Shown here: piece after piece, positions 11,600-24,700 of the stretch
Layout: every line of letters begins with the position of its first letter
How positions within the stretch are numbered: position 1 is the stretch's first letter
NCBI RefSeq assembly: GCF_020360975.1
Contig: NW_025408669.1
Location: 6,882,001-6,946,000, forward strand
From: Hirsutella rhossiliensis
Taxonomy: Eukaryota; Ascomycota; Sordariomycetes; Hypocreales; Ophiocordycipitaceae
Reading direction: 5' to 3'
Length of the DNA stretch: 64,000 nucleotides
Translations under genes and position numbers: made by a program
Notes under the pieces: model-generated
Seen by the model: the letters and a program-made list of their open reading frames with translations, nothing else
Told to the model about the DNA's origin: nothing
Databases searched by the model: none

Positions 11600-11890
11600 A
11601 GATAATTCTTTAAATAATCTTTCTTCTATTATAGATTTAGAGGCCCTACTATAAGAAAGTCGTCGACGTAAATTGCTAAGGCTATACTATAGTCCTTATT
11701 TATAAATACTCCTTTATCTATTAAAAGAAGAAGAAATCCGAGATTATTTAGTATAATTTTTAAATAATTATACTAGAGCTTAGGACTTTATTTTAGGCTA
11801 TATAATGCTTTCTTTAGCTTTGCTTTAATTTAACCGGTTTTATATAGGTCTAGGAATTTAGTTAATTTAATTCCTTTAGCTCTATAAGCT
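11600..11890 (-). pseudogene. Copia reverse transcriptase fragment (YVDD box)
   Basis: Minus-strand translation shows KAKLKKALYSLK, then a stop, then NYLKIILNNLGF and finally AIYVDDFLIVG. This is the palm-domain order of copia reverse transcriptase. In-frame stops at former Gln/Trp-type codons fit RIP. Confidence 0.75.
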
Positions 11891-12948
11891 AATCTATGTT
11901 TTAAATAATATTCTTTAAGAGCGTATTCTTCGTAGCCTATAGGAAGATCGATATATACTTCGCTATCTATATCGGTATATATAAAGGCATTTATTATATC
12001 TATTTATAAAGCTTTGAATTCGTAGATAATAGCTAAAATAAGTAGAATTCTAATAGATTCGGGTCTAGCTATAGTCGAGAAGGTATCTAGGAAATCTAAG
12101 CTATAGATCTGCTTAAATCCCTATATTACGAAACGGGCTTTATATTTTATTATATTATTTTAACTATCCTTCTTAATAGTATAGACCTAGCGGCCTCCTA
12201 TAGCCTCCCTATCCCTAGGGAGCTAGGAAAATTCCTAAGTTTTATATTTAATTAGCTAGATAATTTCCTTAATTATAGCTTCTTTCTAAAATGCTATTTT
12301 AGGGCTATTTATTGCCTATTTATAGGTCTTTAGAATTTTTAGATCCTAATTTTCTATACTAGCTAGAATTAACTTTATAAAATCGTAGTTTAGAAATAAA
12401 TTAACGTTAGGGTATTCGATATAGTTAGAATCGAACCCTTCTAGCTTCTTAGGTAATTCTACTACTATTTTACTAGTAGTAGGAATAGGATCGTTATTTA
12501 GAGACTCTTCTTCTATAGAAGGCGAGGGACTTTTATCTCTAGGTTCTCTAGTAGCTTCCTTTATAAGGATATAGCTTTCTAGCTTATCTTTATTTAGAAT
12601 AGAATTAAAATCAAAGGTATTATTACTACTAGAGATTTCTAGATTTTTTATAAATTTATTTTCTAGTATAGTAATATCTCTAGAGATAGTAATCTTTCTC
12701 GTAGAAAATTCCTAGATTTTATATGCATTTTCTAAATAGCCTACTATTATTCCCTTTAAAGCTCTATTATCTAGCTTATCTTTAGGGTCTTTATTCTTAT
12801 AATATATAAGGCTTCTAAAGGTCTTAATTTTATTTAAGGTCTCGAAGGGTAGTATTATATTATCCCTCTTTTCTATAAGACTTTTAAATCCTATCGTAGA
12901 ATGCGGTCATCTATTATATAAATAGGTAGCTATTAAAATAGCTTCTCC

Positions 12949-13299
12949 CTATAGATATTTAGGAAGCCTAGCAGTAAATAAAAGAGCTCGTACTTTTTCT
13001 AATATAGTACGATTTATTCTTTCTATTCTACCGTTAGATTCCGGCGTCCTAGGAGGACTAGAATTAAAGGTAATTCCTTCTTTTTTATAATAGAGCTTTA
13101 TTTTATATATAAATTCTTTAACATTATTAGAAAATGCTTCTCTAATCCTAGTATTTTTAGGGTTATTTTTTACCCTATTTTTAAATTCTAGGAACCTATC
13201 TAGAGCTTCTCCCTTTTTTCGAAGAAGGTATATTTTTAGATATCGGGTTCCTACGTCTAGGAAAGAAATATAATAGTAATATTTATTATAAGTAGGCAT
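12949..13299 (-). pseudogene. Copia integrase core fragment
   Basis: 116-codon open frame. It contains YYYISFLDVGTRY near the start and TPESNGRIERINRTI near residue 85, matching the second Asp and the catalytic Glu neighbourhood (NGxxER-N) of Ty1/copia integrase. It is the longest surviving frame in the AT-rich block. Confidence 0.85.
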
Positions 13300-14379
13300 T
13301 TTAATTAGCCCCTAAATATCTAATACTATTTTTTCTAAATAAGAATAAGACTTATACGAAGGTTATTTATTAACCTTATTCGTTGCTTTAGCTCTAATAT
13401 ATATTTCGCATTGCCTTATTTTATTTTCCTCTTCTAGAAGTATTTTTATATCCTTATTATATCTTTTTAATATTTCTAAAATAGCCCTACTATTTATATG
13501 CCCTAAGCGTAAGTGCTAAGTATAAAAATCTATATCCTTTACTTTTAAAGATATAATAAGGATCGATTAGCTTTCTAATAAAGGTTCTATAGGAATATAA
13601 TATAATTTATTTCTAAGAAATCCTTTAGTAAGGACCTTAGCCTTATTATCTAATAAAAGGACTTTATTTCCTCTTATTAAAGCATAGGTATTATTAAAAT
13701 AAGATTAGGATAGTATATTTACCCTTAATTCGGGTATATAAAAGCAGTCTCGAAGGATATACCTTTTTCTACTATACGGGAACTTAAATACTAAGTCCCC
13801 CTTTCCTTTTACTAATATAAAGGAAGCTTTTCCCTAGTAAACTTTAGACTTAATTTCTTTATAGTTAATAAGGAAATTCTTATTAGATACTATATGCCTA
13901 GTAGCTTTAGTATTATAGATAAAATCAAAGATCCTTTTATTCTTATAACTAGGAAATCCTCCTTCTCTTACCTTTTAGACTAATTCCTTTATTCTAGGAA
14001 TCGAGGCTTCTAGAGGTCCTAAAAGAGAGTCTTTATTAGCTTCTACTATAGGGGTATTTATAAAGGTTAAAATTACCTCTAAATCCTTAGACGTTTATAT
14101 AGGGGTCGGAGCCCTAGAAAGGTCTATAAGGTCGATATCTAGGTCTATATTTTCTTACGAAGCTATATTTAAGACCTTATTACTATCGTCTAAATCGGAC
14201 TCTAGCTCTATAATTCGAGCCTTCCTTCTTTTATTAGTAGTAGAAACACTACTAAAAGGGGATTTCTTCCTAGAAGAAGAAGATAAAAAAGAAGATTTTC
14301 TCTTCTTAGAAATTCGAGTCCTATCGTCCTTCTTTCCTTTATTTAAAACCTAATAAGTAGGAGCCTTATTCGGGTATAA

Positions 14380-14445
14380 TTTATAGCAATTTACTATAAA
14401 ATGCCCTGGTTTTTTGCATTCCTTATAATAAGGAGTATCCGTAGA
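14380..14445 (-). pseudogene. Copia gag zinc-knuckle trace
   Basis: Minus-strand translation gives YYKECKKPGHFIVNCY, a CCHC knuckle whose first cysteine position is now Tyr (TGT to TAT on this strand, a RIP-type change). It lies upstream of integrase in the element, as gag should. Confidence 0.65.
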
Positions 14446-15193
14446 ATTTCTATGGGATTTCTAAGGCTTCCTTCGTATTAGGAAGGCTTTCTCCGAAGAT
14501 TTATCTATATCCTTTATTCTTCTAGCTTCGTCTAAAAGACTAGCTGTTAGGGATTCGAGGGTAAACGCCGTAGAATTATGCCTAAGGCTCTACGTAATAT
14601 TTATAATATAGCTTCTAAATTCCTTATTAAGGCAATTAAGAATCTATGCTATAAGGATAACTTCTAGAATTTCTATGTTATAGGATTTTAAATCCTCGTA
14701 GATTTCTTTTACCTTATAAAGGTATTTCTCTAAATTAAAGCCCGAGGGACTAAGATTAAAGAGCTGCTTTATAAGCAAATAATTCGACGAGAAATTCGAC
14801 GGATTATATAGCTTTATAAGCTTATCCTAAGCAGCTTTAGTATTTATTAAATGCTTAATTTATATTAAAGGGCTATTTTCGACTTAAAGAAAAATCTAGG
14901 ATAAAGCTTCTATAGTCTTTATATAATTTTCTTACTCTAAGGTAGCGATAAGCTTTTCCTTAGTAAGGATAGCTCTTATCCTTATAGTCTAAAGAGTATA
15001 ATTTAAATTTCCCTTAAGTCTAGAGAATTTATATTCTTTCTATCTACCTATTTTATATAAATTCGGTATTATTTCGTTCGTAGGGATCGAGAAGTCTAGA
15101 CGGGAGTTTAAGAGCGTAGGAAGGTAAAAGAAGTTAGGGGGAATTTCGAAAGGAATTTTAATTAAATATTTCGACGAGGAATTTTAAAGGTAG

Positions 15194-15646
15194 TATATTA
15201 GTATATAGAAGAGGTATTAAAGTTAATAATTCCCTATCTATCTACTAGCGGACATGCTGTCTTATATAGATAATTATAGCTAAATAGAAGAACCTTTCGG
15301 GACTAGATTTAGGCTGCCGTATAGCCCTAAGACTAGGGAATTCCGTGATATCTCGAGTGAATCTAGAAGTGTCTTAGTTCTACTAATATTTGTGTTTAGA
15401 GGAGGTTAGTCGTGCCGGTGTTCTTAAGAGGTCTTAGCTAGTATTCTAAGCTAGCTCTATTCCTTCGATTCCCGATTATACGATAACCGGCAACCCATTT
15501 AATATATAATAACATATAAAATAACGAGCGATTCTTACTCTATAGGATAAGATTTTATCTATAATTAATATACTACTTATTAGCTTATATAATCGGGAGA
15601 GTATATTATAGCTGCTTTATTTATAGTAGGAACACTATTCCTTATA
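15194..15646 (-). repeat. LTR of the copia element (5' LTR, copy 2)
   Basis: 453 bp, collinear with the other two LTR copies. On its left it joins element-internal sequence. On its right it joins unrelated AT-rich DNA. Confidence 0.85.
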
Positions 15647-17873
15647 AATATTAAGAGGGATTTAATTATAGCTTAAAAAAAGGTCTAAGAGGGAAAGGAT
15701 TATATATATTAAGAAGTAGTCGCTAAACTTATCTATATTTAGTAGTAGGTTTATATCTCTTATTATAATAGTATTTATATATATAGCGGAATTAATTAAG
15801 CGTAGCCCTTTATTATTCTTAACTATAAGGGAAAAGGGGTTCTTATAGGGCCTATACCCTTTTTAAGGACTCTTATTTCTAGTCTAATTTTAAGGATATT
15901 AATAACTTTCTACTTTATTACTTTTAAGATTAAAATTAAGGCTACTTACTATACTTTATATTTTATTATCTTAATAACTTATAAGAGGGCTATAGCTAGG
16001 TCGACTTTACTTCTTTCTATAAAGTCCTAGGATAACGCTACTTCCTTATTAAATAAAATACTATTAAAGATCCGGATTTCTACCTTTATAAGAAAGCCTT
16101 TAAATTATTTATAAATTACTTTAAGTCTCTTTTATATTAGCCGCTTTCCTTTCTATATACTTAAGAATTTTCTTATTAAGTATTCTAAGTAAGGTCTAAG
16201 CTATATCCTATCTTTAATAGTATTTTATTTAGTCTTTATTTTAGTTAGGGTCTCCTTTTAGTATTAAGCCGTTTAATAAAGTATCGTTAATAGGGTTAAT
16301 CTTATTTACTTTTCTTTTAAAAAGAGTATTAACTCTTAGATTATATAATCTAATAGGTCGTTTCCTTCTTATCTTAACTTTAACCTTCTAAATCCTTTTA
16401 AACTTCTTTCTAGCTTTAATAATACTTTTCTTAAATTCTCTTATAGCTTTTATAACTATAACTTTAATAATCTCTTTTACTATTTTAGATCTAATAGCTA
16501 GAATCGCCTTATCTCCTTTATCTATAATTAATTACTATTATACTAGTACTATAAAGGGCTCGTTTATACTAGCGTAAGCTAGGTTAAGGACTTAGTTAGC
16601 GCCCCCTCTATAACTAAGGATCTTACTTCTTAGTAAGAGAATCTTAGCTATTAAGGTATTTAAAAGGGGGTTTCTTTATAATTATTAGGTAGCTCTAAAG
16701 CTATCTTCTTTAACTTTTATTACTAAAGCCTAAAAAAGATTTCTTAGGAGCTAGGTAGCTATTTCCTATATAGTCTCCTTAAGCTTTAGTCTTTTATATA
16801 CGTTTTTATTAACTATTAAGGTTATAGTTTAAAAGGATTTTACTATATCGACTTTATTTAAGAGCTTTTATTTAATAGCTCTTATTACTAGTATAACTAC
16901 TTAAATAGTACTAATTTAATATTTAACCTATATATCGCTATTCTTTAAGTAATAATTAAATAATATATACGCGGCTTTAATAAATAGTATACTTAAGATA
17001 AAAGGGACTAAGACCTTATTTAGCGTAATATAAAGATAGATTAATATCTAAGCTATACTTAGATAAAGATTAGTCTCTACCTCTTTAACTATATTTATAA
17101 GGGACTTAATATACGCCGTTATTAATACTCTTATTAATAGGATTTTAAGCTTATATATATTTATATATCTTTTAATAATAAGGCTTCCTTTAAACTTAGT
17201 ATTAATTAAGGCGCTTCGAACTTTAGCTTTCTAGCTACTAAGCTATACTTAAATATAAGTCTTATATATACTTAAGCGAGCGGAAGGGTATAAGGACTAT
17301 ATTTATATATATTATAGGAATCGCTATAAGGTCTTTTAAAGTTATCTCTTAGTATCTTATTAAGAGTACTACTTCCTATATAATAAATTTATCTTTCCTT
17401 AGTCTTACTACCTATAGAGTTTATTAATTAAATAGTCCTTAGGCTAGTTATATTACGCTAATTATATTAGTTATAAACCTTACTTCCTTTAATACTTATT
17501 AAACTTTAAGGCACTTATAATCTAATTCTTTATAAGTAAGGTAAGTAAGCTTAATTAATTCGACTTAGTATTCTTTATCTTATTCTTTAACTTATATTAA
17601 AGCTACTATAAGTTTTCTTTATAGATATTTAAGGAGGAGTAAACTACTCCTTATATTATTTTTAGCTACTTTTATAACTATTATTATAGCTCTATAAGGT
17701 TTTATATTACTCTTTACTTTCTTTAAGGTTTAGAATTTCGTGTTTTATATACCTTAGGCTATATCTATATATCTTATACTAAGTCTCTTACTTAGTTAAG
17801 GAATAAAGTTAATTAGGTAACTTAAAGGGATTAAGATCCTTTTATATATAATTTCTTTAATAATTCTATTTAT
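15647..17873. repeat. RIP-degraded DNA, family not assignable
   Basis: AT-rich spacer between the copia element and the third LTR. Stops in all frames and no domain motif recognised. Since an LTR with its 114-bp neighbour follows, part of this may belong to another element of the same orientation. Confidence 0.45.
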
Positions 17874-18440
17874 CTTAAGGTATATAAGCAAAAGCGGAAT
17901 TTTAGGAAATTAAGGAATCACGTAAGACTATATAATAGAGGGGAAGAAGGAGTATAAGGTAGGATTTTCAACGGAATTTATTAGTAGTATATTAGTATAT
18001 AGAAGAGGTGTTAAAGTTAATAATTCTCTATCTATCTACTAGCGGACATGCTGTCTTATATAGACAATTATAGCTGAACGGAAGAACCTTTTAGGACCAG
18101 ATTTAGGCTGCCGTATAGCCCTAAGACTAGGGAATTCCGTGATATCTCGAGTAAATCTAGAAGTATCTTAGTTCTACTAATATTCGTGTTTAGAGGAGGT
18201 TGGTCGTGCCGGTGTTCTTAAGAGGTCTTAGCTAGCATTCTAAGCTAGCTCTGTTCCTTCGATTCCCGATTATACGATAACCGGCAACCCGTTTAATATA
18301 TAATAACATGCAAAATAACGAGCGATTCTTGCTCTATAGGATAAGATTTTGTCAATAATTAATATACTACTTATTAGCTTATATAATCGGGAGAGTATAT
18401 TATAGCTGCTTTATTTATAGTAGGAACACCGTTCCTTATA
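17874..18440 (-). repeat. Third LTR copy with its 114-bp neighbour block
   Basis: 17988-18440 is a 453-bp LTR matching copies 1 and 2. 17874-17987 repeats the 114-bp block at 9939-10052. The LTR has no partner on either side within the window, so it is either a solo LTR or the edge of a decayed element. Confidence 0.8.
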
Positions 18441-21140
18441 ATTTATAAGTCTATTAAACTTCTTATTTAGATCTACTTTATATCTATAATATATAGGAAT
18501 AATCTTTAGGCTAGTTTTTACTATTCTTATTATCTTAATTTCCTTTATAACCTCTTTAACTCTTTATCTTTTCCCTTTATAAGTATTAATCCCTATTAAA
18601 GTTATATAGATTATTTAATTATATATACTACTTTATTATATATTATCTATAATTATAATAACTAATATCCTTCTTACCTTTTTTCTTATATCGCTTACTT
18701 TTAGATTCCTTAGCTTTTACTTATATAGGCTTTTATATCTTTCTTTAAAACTAGTTTAAGAAACTAGATTCTCTTTTACTAATAGCTTAATTTAAGTAAG
18801 ATAGTATAACTATAGCTTTAACTTATTTTATAAATAGTAATATAAAGGAGTCTAGCTATATATTTACTTAGTATATAATAAGCCTTTAAATATATATATA
18901 TATTTAAGAGAACCTATTAGTAAGTACTAAGGGAATTATACTTTTATTATCTTTTCTTTTAAGGAAAAGAGTCTTATTTACTACTTTATATATTATAAAT
19001 CCGATCTTATAGTTCTAAGAGTATACCTCGTACTTATTAAAGTAATATCTTTCTTTACTATAATAAAAGTATCTCTTAGGCCGGTTAAAAGTATTAACTT
19101 AAAACTATATATATTAATTAGATAGGTAATAAAATTTAATAGTATTTACGCTACCTCCTTATTTATAACTTAAAGAGTAGCCTCTACTACTAATATATCT
19201 TTATTCCTTATTAAGCTAGTTAAATATTTACTCTTACTAGTAAGTAAGGTTAATCTTTATATTTTTAAAGGCTTTTATTAAGTCTAAGATCTCCTTTATA
19301 AGCTATCTAGGTTTCTTATCTATTTTCTTTAACTCTTTAAGAAGTTTTTCTTTACCTTTATTAAATTTAGCTTTCTTTATTACTTTATTAATTTCCTTAA
19401 AGAGCTAATCTTTCTTTAGGTTCTTAAGCTTTTAATTATAGACTTTAGATACTATATCTTATCGCTTAACGTCTTAGCGAGGTATTAAGTAGTTATTAAT
19501 TATATAGATAAGGCTTTTATATAAGAGTTTTAAGATAACTTTAAATATCTTCTTATTTTTCTTTATAATATTAATAATAAGTTCTTTTAGTATTATATAG
19601 TAAATAAAGTATAACTAAACTATAGATTCTTCTTAGCTATTAAGTTATACCTTATACTATAAGTATAAGTAGAAACTAAGCTATTTTATAAGTTTTATAA
19701 TAATCTTAAGCTTTTTAATATTATAATAGTTTAAGTAGTTATTAATAGTTTCTAGTTATTTAATATTATATATATAGTAGTATTAAAAGAGTCTTTTCTT
19801 TACTTCTTCTTAAGTAAGTCTATTTATAATAATTTTAATAGTAAGGGCTTATATAGAGGAGATATAGATTTTAAGCTAGTTTATTTTATACTTACTATAA
19901 ATATAGTTAATATATATCTCTTATTTAAACTTCTTAAGGAATTTAGTTATATTTTTACTATTAAATTTACTAATAAGTAAGAGTTATAGTTAGTAGAGTC
20001 TTCTTATAAGGTTATCTTAGCTTTTAGTAAGTATATCTTTAAGTCTATTAGTAATCTTATTAATATCTACCTTAATTCTTTTAGTATTACTAATAGTAAG
20101 ATTAAATAATCCCTTTTAATAGCTAGCGTTTCTAAATATAGTATACTTATAGATTATAAGGTTATAAAATTTAAAGTTAGAGCTTTTAAAGTTAAAGGAT
20201 ATCTTATTATAACTATTTTATTACTTACTTTCTTATTTATTAAAGGGAGGTAAGCGTTCTCTATAAGCTACTATATAAAGGAGAGCTAAGGTTAAGGTTA
20301 TTAAGGCATCCCTTATTAGTACTTATATTAGTATTATTAATATATATATAAGTAAGAGGTCTTAGTAGGGTTCTATAATAGTCTAGATTATACTATTATC
20401 GTTATTTATATCTTTTAAAGTATTATATAAAGATTATAGTTTCTTAACTAAGTCGCTAGTATTAAGGGTTATAGGGCTAATAATAAGAGCTTAGGGTTTT
20501 TTAGTATTAGCTTATTACTTTTCCTTTACTACTAGTAAAGGTATTATCTAACTATTTATTTCCTAGTAAGCCTATTACCTTATTAGGTCCCTAACTCTAA
20601 CTATTAAGGTAGTTACTACTTTAATTATTAAATCCCTAGATTTTATTTTCTCTAAATAGTACCGTTATCCTCTTAGTATTCTTAGCTTTATAAAGCTACT
20701 TATCGCTATATAAATAAAACGGAATAATAAGTTTACGTCTTAAAGACTAGTTTTAATAAGAATAAAGGTATATACTTAAAGTATATATAGTATATAGCTA
20801 AGGATTAGTAGAGCAATTAACTATATAATTATTTAATTATCGGTCCTATATATAGCTCTAAGAGCCTTAGGTTATTAATATAAGTCTTAGAGATTTCTTT
20901 ACTCTTTACCTCTTTATCTCTACTAAAGTTACGTAACTAGCGGCCTTTACTTTAAAGGGGGAAAATAAAAATTTAAATTAACTATAATTAAGGAAGGTAG
21001 GTAATTAAATAATTTAGGCCTTTATAAAGCTTTTAAGTATATTTAAAGGGAAGTTAGATAGGGAGCGCTAAGGGTCTTATCCCTTTAACGGGCTAATATC
21101 TATAAGGGTATAATCTTACCCGTTAAAGTATAAGCTAATT
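18441..21140. repeat. RIP-degraded DNA, probably retrotransposon interior
   Basis: AT-rich with no recognisable domain. A plus-strand RNase H remnant follows it, so it may hold the upstream pol part of that element, but no reverse transcriptase box could be found. Confidence 0.4.
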
Positions 21141-21149
21141 AATCTAGCT

Positions 21150-21720
21150 ACTATAAAGCTTATTGTTTTTACTAATAGATCTTTTATAAATAATAAGGAC
21201 CTATCCTCCTAGCTAGGATTTATTATTATACTTATTAATAAGACTAATAGTAGAGATAAATAGTTTAAGATCGAAGGTAATATTATATATTAGAGTTTAA
21301 CTAAGTATAAATATACTACCTATAGCGTTCTTACCTTAGATATTTATAGGATAGTTAACGGATTCGATATTAAAATATCGCTTATAATAACTTTAAAGAT
21401 AATTATAGACTACCTCGGATTTCCTTCTATCCCTTTTATTATCTATACGGACTTATATTCCCTTTACGAATACCTTATTAAACTAAGTATAATAAAGGAG
21501 AAACGATTAATAATCGATATTATAGCCCTTTATTAGTTATATAAGTAATAGGAGATTATAGAGATTCGTTAGATTAACGGTATAAATAACCTAGCTAATA
21601 CTATAACGAAGGCATTACTAAACTAAGCCCTCGAACGCTTTATCGATACTAATAGTCTAATAATTTAAATAGAAGGATATATCTCGCGCCCTTAATCTAT
21701 TAAGTAGCTTATAATTAAAT
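21150..21720 (+). pseudogene. Second copia-type RNase H remnant (plus strand)
   Basis: Conceptual translation reads KLIVFTNRSFINNKDLSS, then TAG, then LGFIIIL. Further on come TDLYSLYEYLIKL, EKRLIIDI and a WINGINNLANTITKALL stretch. These follow the order of fungal copia RNase H (D-x-S-F-x-N-N-x-D, then the TDS-SLYD box, then the N-x-A-D-x-x-T-K end). Several catalytic Asp positions are now Asn, and TAG replaces a probable CAG. All are C-to-T or G-to-A changes. The opposite orientation shows it is separate from the 10-15.6 kb element. Confidence 0.75.
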
Positions 21721-24700
21721 AGTTCCTATAGTTAAAGGGCCCTATTTCCCCTTTTTAGTTATTATAACCGACCTATTTAACTAGGTCCTTTTAGTTTATA
21801 TAGTTCGTTATTATAACCTACTTAACTAGGTCTTCTTCCTTATTTATTATAGTAGCTATAACTATAAAAGAAAAGTTACTAGTATAGGAATTATAGTAAT
21901 CTACTATACTTATCTAGCTAGCTTATATACGCTTTTACGTATATAGCTAAGGATAGCTAAGGCTATATAGCTAGCTTTATAGCCTCCTCCTTTCCTAGAA
22001 GATTATAGATAATTATAATATACTAGTTACCTCTATTATCTATATATATATATATATTAAGACCTACTAATAAGGTCTATAGCTAAGTAGGGCCCGTACT
22101 ATCTACTTAAAGTGCTTTCTATTATAATTAACTAAATAAAGAGGCATAAATATATAAATAGTAATAGGATATCTATAGGATTAAATAATAAAGGGAATCT
22201 AAAAGCTAGAATAGAAATTAAAACTAGACCTACTACTTATAATTGCGACGGCCGAAGTATAATACTATAGACCCTTATAATATAATTCTAAAAATAGTCG
22301 AGGCTCTTTAACTTTAGATTAGCTTACTTATACTCTAGGTACTTATATACGATAAAGCCGTCTCGCTTTATTTCTTCTATAGTTTTTAAGTGCTCGCTAT
22401 TAAAGTAGTTATTTATTACGGCCGGCCGGTAGTAAGAAAAAGTTCTCTCCTTAACGGATATTAATTTATCGCTAATATAACGCGGATACTATATCTTCCT
22501 TATAAGAAGCGAAAATTTCTTAAGTTCTAATAACTCCTTTATAAGGGCGGAAATACTAGTCTAAGGTATACTATATATACGCCTTTATTTAACTATTTCC
22601 CGTTTACTATTAAGAGCTACTATAAGCTTAGCGATCTTAATATATAGCTAGGAGAAGTTATTAAAGCTTAGATTATTTAGTTACTAGTAAAGCAATTCTA
22701 TAAGTCGCGCGCGCTCTAGTATATATAGGTTAATAACTAAGGCAATATAGGTATCCTTACTATTATCTTAGCTATCTTTAGTAAGCTACCGCTTAATTTC
22801 CTATATAGGGCGATAATAAAAGTAGTACTATTATTATTATTATTAGAGAGCCTTTTCGCGCTACGCTTACTTAGTCTAAATTATCGTTATAAGTTATTAT
22901 ATCTCCTCTTTATATTTAGAGCCTCGAATATAGTATCTACCCTTCTTAAGCTACTCCCTCTACTCTTTTAGTACTAGTACTTTAGGATTAAAGGGTAGAT
23001 CCTACTAGACTTTATTAGGCACTATAACTTACCTCGCTTATAGATTATATATTAGGCTTATATATATAAATAAGTCGATTAAATAGTCTTTAGTTAGCTT
23101 ATTAGCGATAACTTTTTTAAGATAAAACTTAACTTTTTCGTTAATATATATACTATTAAAAGTTACCTATCTTAGATTATAGCGTATTATTTAATTATAA
23201 ATAATATCGGACGTATTCCCTATAGAATTTTATATAAGTAATTCTTCTTACTTATATTAGGGTATTAAGAAGCTTACTATTAACGGCGTTAGCGGCTCCT
23301 TTATAGAATACTTTTAGCTTAAGTGCCTTTTTAAATCCCGTATTAAGAGTCTATCGCTCTATATTCTCGTTTAGCTTATAGTAAGGAAGAGGCTTCTCTT
23401 AGGAAACGGTTAAGCCGTTAAAGCCGCGGAATATAGGCCGCTTTAACTACTCTTCTTTCTACTAAAGCGGCGTATATAGGCCTAGCTTATAGTTTTAAAG
23501 CTAAAAGATACTTAATATAGTCGTTAAGCTTAGGGCATTAAAGGCTTAGTCACTAATAGTAAGACTTACGATAACTATAATAATATAAAATATAAGTCTT
23601 CTTATACTAGTAAAGAAGAAAATAGTTCTATATATATTAGTATTAGCCTAGTAGGGAGGGTTTAGGGATAAGCGGATTATAAGAGCGCTACTAGGAGGTA
23701 TAGGCTAATAAAGTACTCGGGTACGTAGTACTAATATATTAGTAGGGTATCGGTAGGGAATTATGCCTACCCCGCTCGTATATTATAGACCTCTCGCTAC
23801 TCCGACTAAAGAGGAAAAATCCCTCTTCTAGTAAGCTTTAGTCTTATAATAAGGAGAATATAATATATATAGCATAGTACCTCTAGCTATCTCTACTACC
23901 TAACTAATCGTACCGTAATACGTATTCCCTTATACGGATTAATATAGACGGTTTAAGCTTCTTATCTACTCCTTTATAATAAATAAACTTAACTACTATA
24001 GTTAGAATATTAATACTAGTTTCCGGATAACGAATATTACGGGACACCCTATGGTCGATAATCTAGGTACCTATAACGATATCGGCCTCCCCTAGGGAAG
24101 TCACCCCTAACTCCCTAAGGCTCTCCGCGGAAGAAGGAACCCGGAAGCTACCGGGCAAACTCCGGGAAATTACCCGGAAATCCCGGAAACGATAACTAAG
24201 CGGATTACACGGATATTTTACGGAGATTTCCCCTAGGGATATATTGCATAGGGAATATACTACGATTTCCTAAGTAATAATAGCTCTTTAGGGATTATAC
24301 TAATATTTCCCTAAGAAGTTACTATAAGAATATAGCGGGGAAAATACTAGGAAATGCTACTAATACGCCGTACTACCGTCGTACGATTATAAGGTTAAGA
24401 TATTACTCGGTTAAAGCCCTAAGTAAGGTCTTACGCTTACTATAGTATATATAGAAGATAGAGAACCCGCTAGATCTTAGGCGGGTAGAGAAGAATATAG
24501 ATAGTTATTACTACTCTTACTTTAACTTATAAGACCGGTAGCTAGTCCGTATTTAACGCGCGTAATAACGTACGGTAGCTAGTCTATATAATACGTTTAA
24601 CTATATACGGTAGCTAGTCCGTTTAATTACCCGTTAGACCTATACCGGATCTAGGCAAACGGTAAGGTTAACGTACTAGCCCTATACCGAGGGACTAGTA

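Larger units (their letters stand above)
10053..15646 (-). mobile_element. Ty1/copia retrotransposon, full length but RIP-inactivated
   Basis: 5.6-kb element read on the minus strand with 453-bp LTRs at both ends. In element order, from high to low coordinates, I see a zinc-knuckle trace near 14.38-14.44 kb (CKKPGHF with a downstream C), an integrase C-terminal half at 12949-13299, a reverse transcriptase YVDD motif near 11.66 kb and an RNase H trace at 10790-10981. Integrase before reverse transcriptase is diagnostic of Ty1/copia as opposed to gypsy. Stops interrupt every domain. No matching target-site duplication is visible. The right flank after 15646 and the left flank before 10053 differ. 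Confidence 0.85.

Noticed and set aside
10053..15651. 5-bp target duplication around the copia element
   Set aside because: Bases outside the two LTRs (AGTAG left, AATAT right) do not match. RIP or rearrangement may have erased it, so none is claimed.
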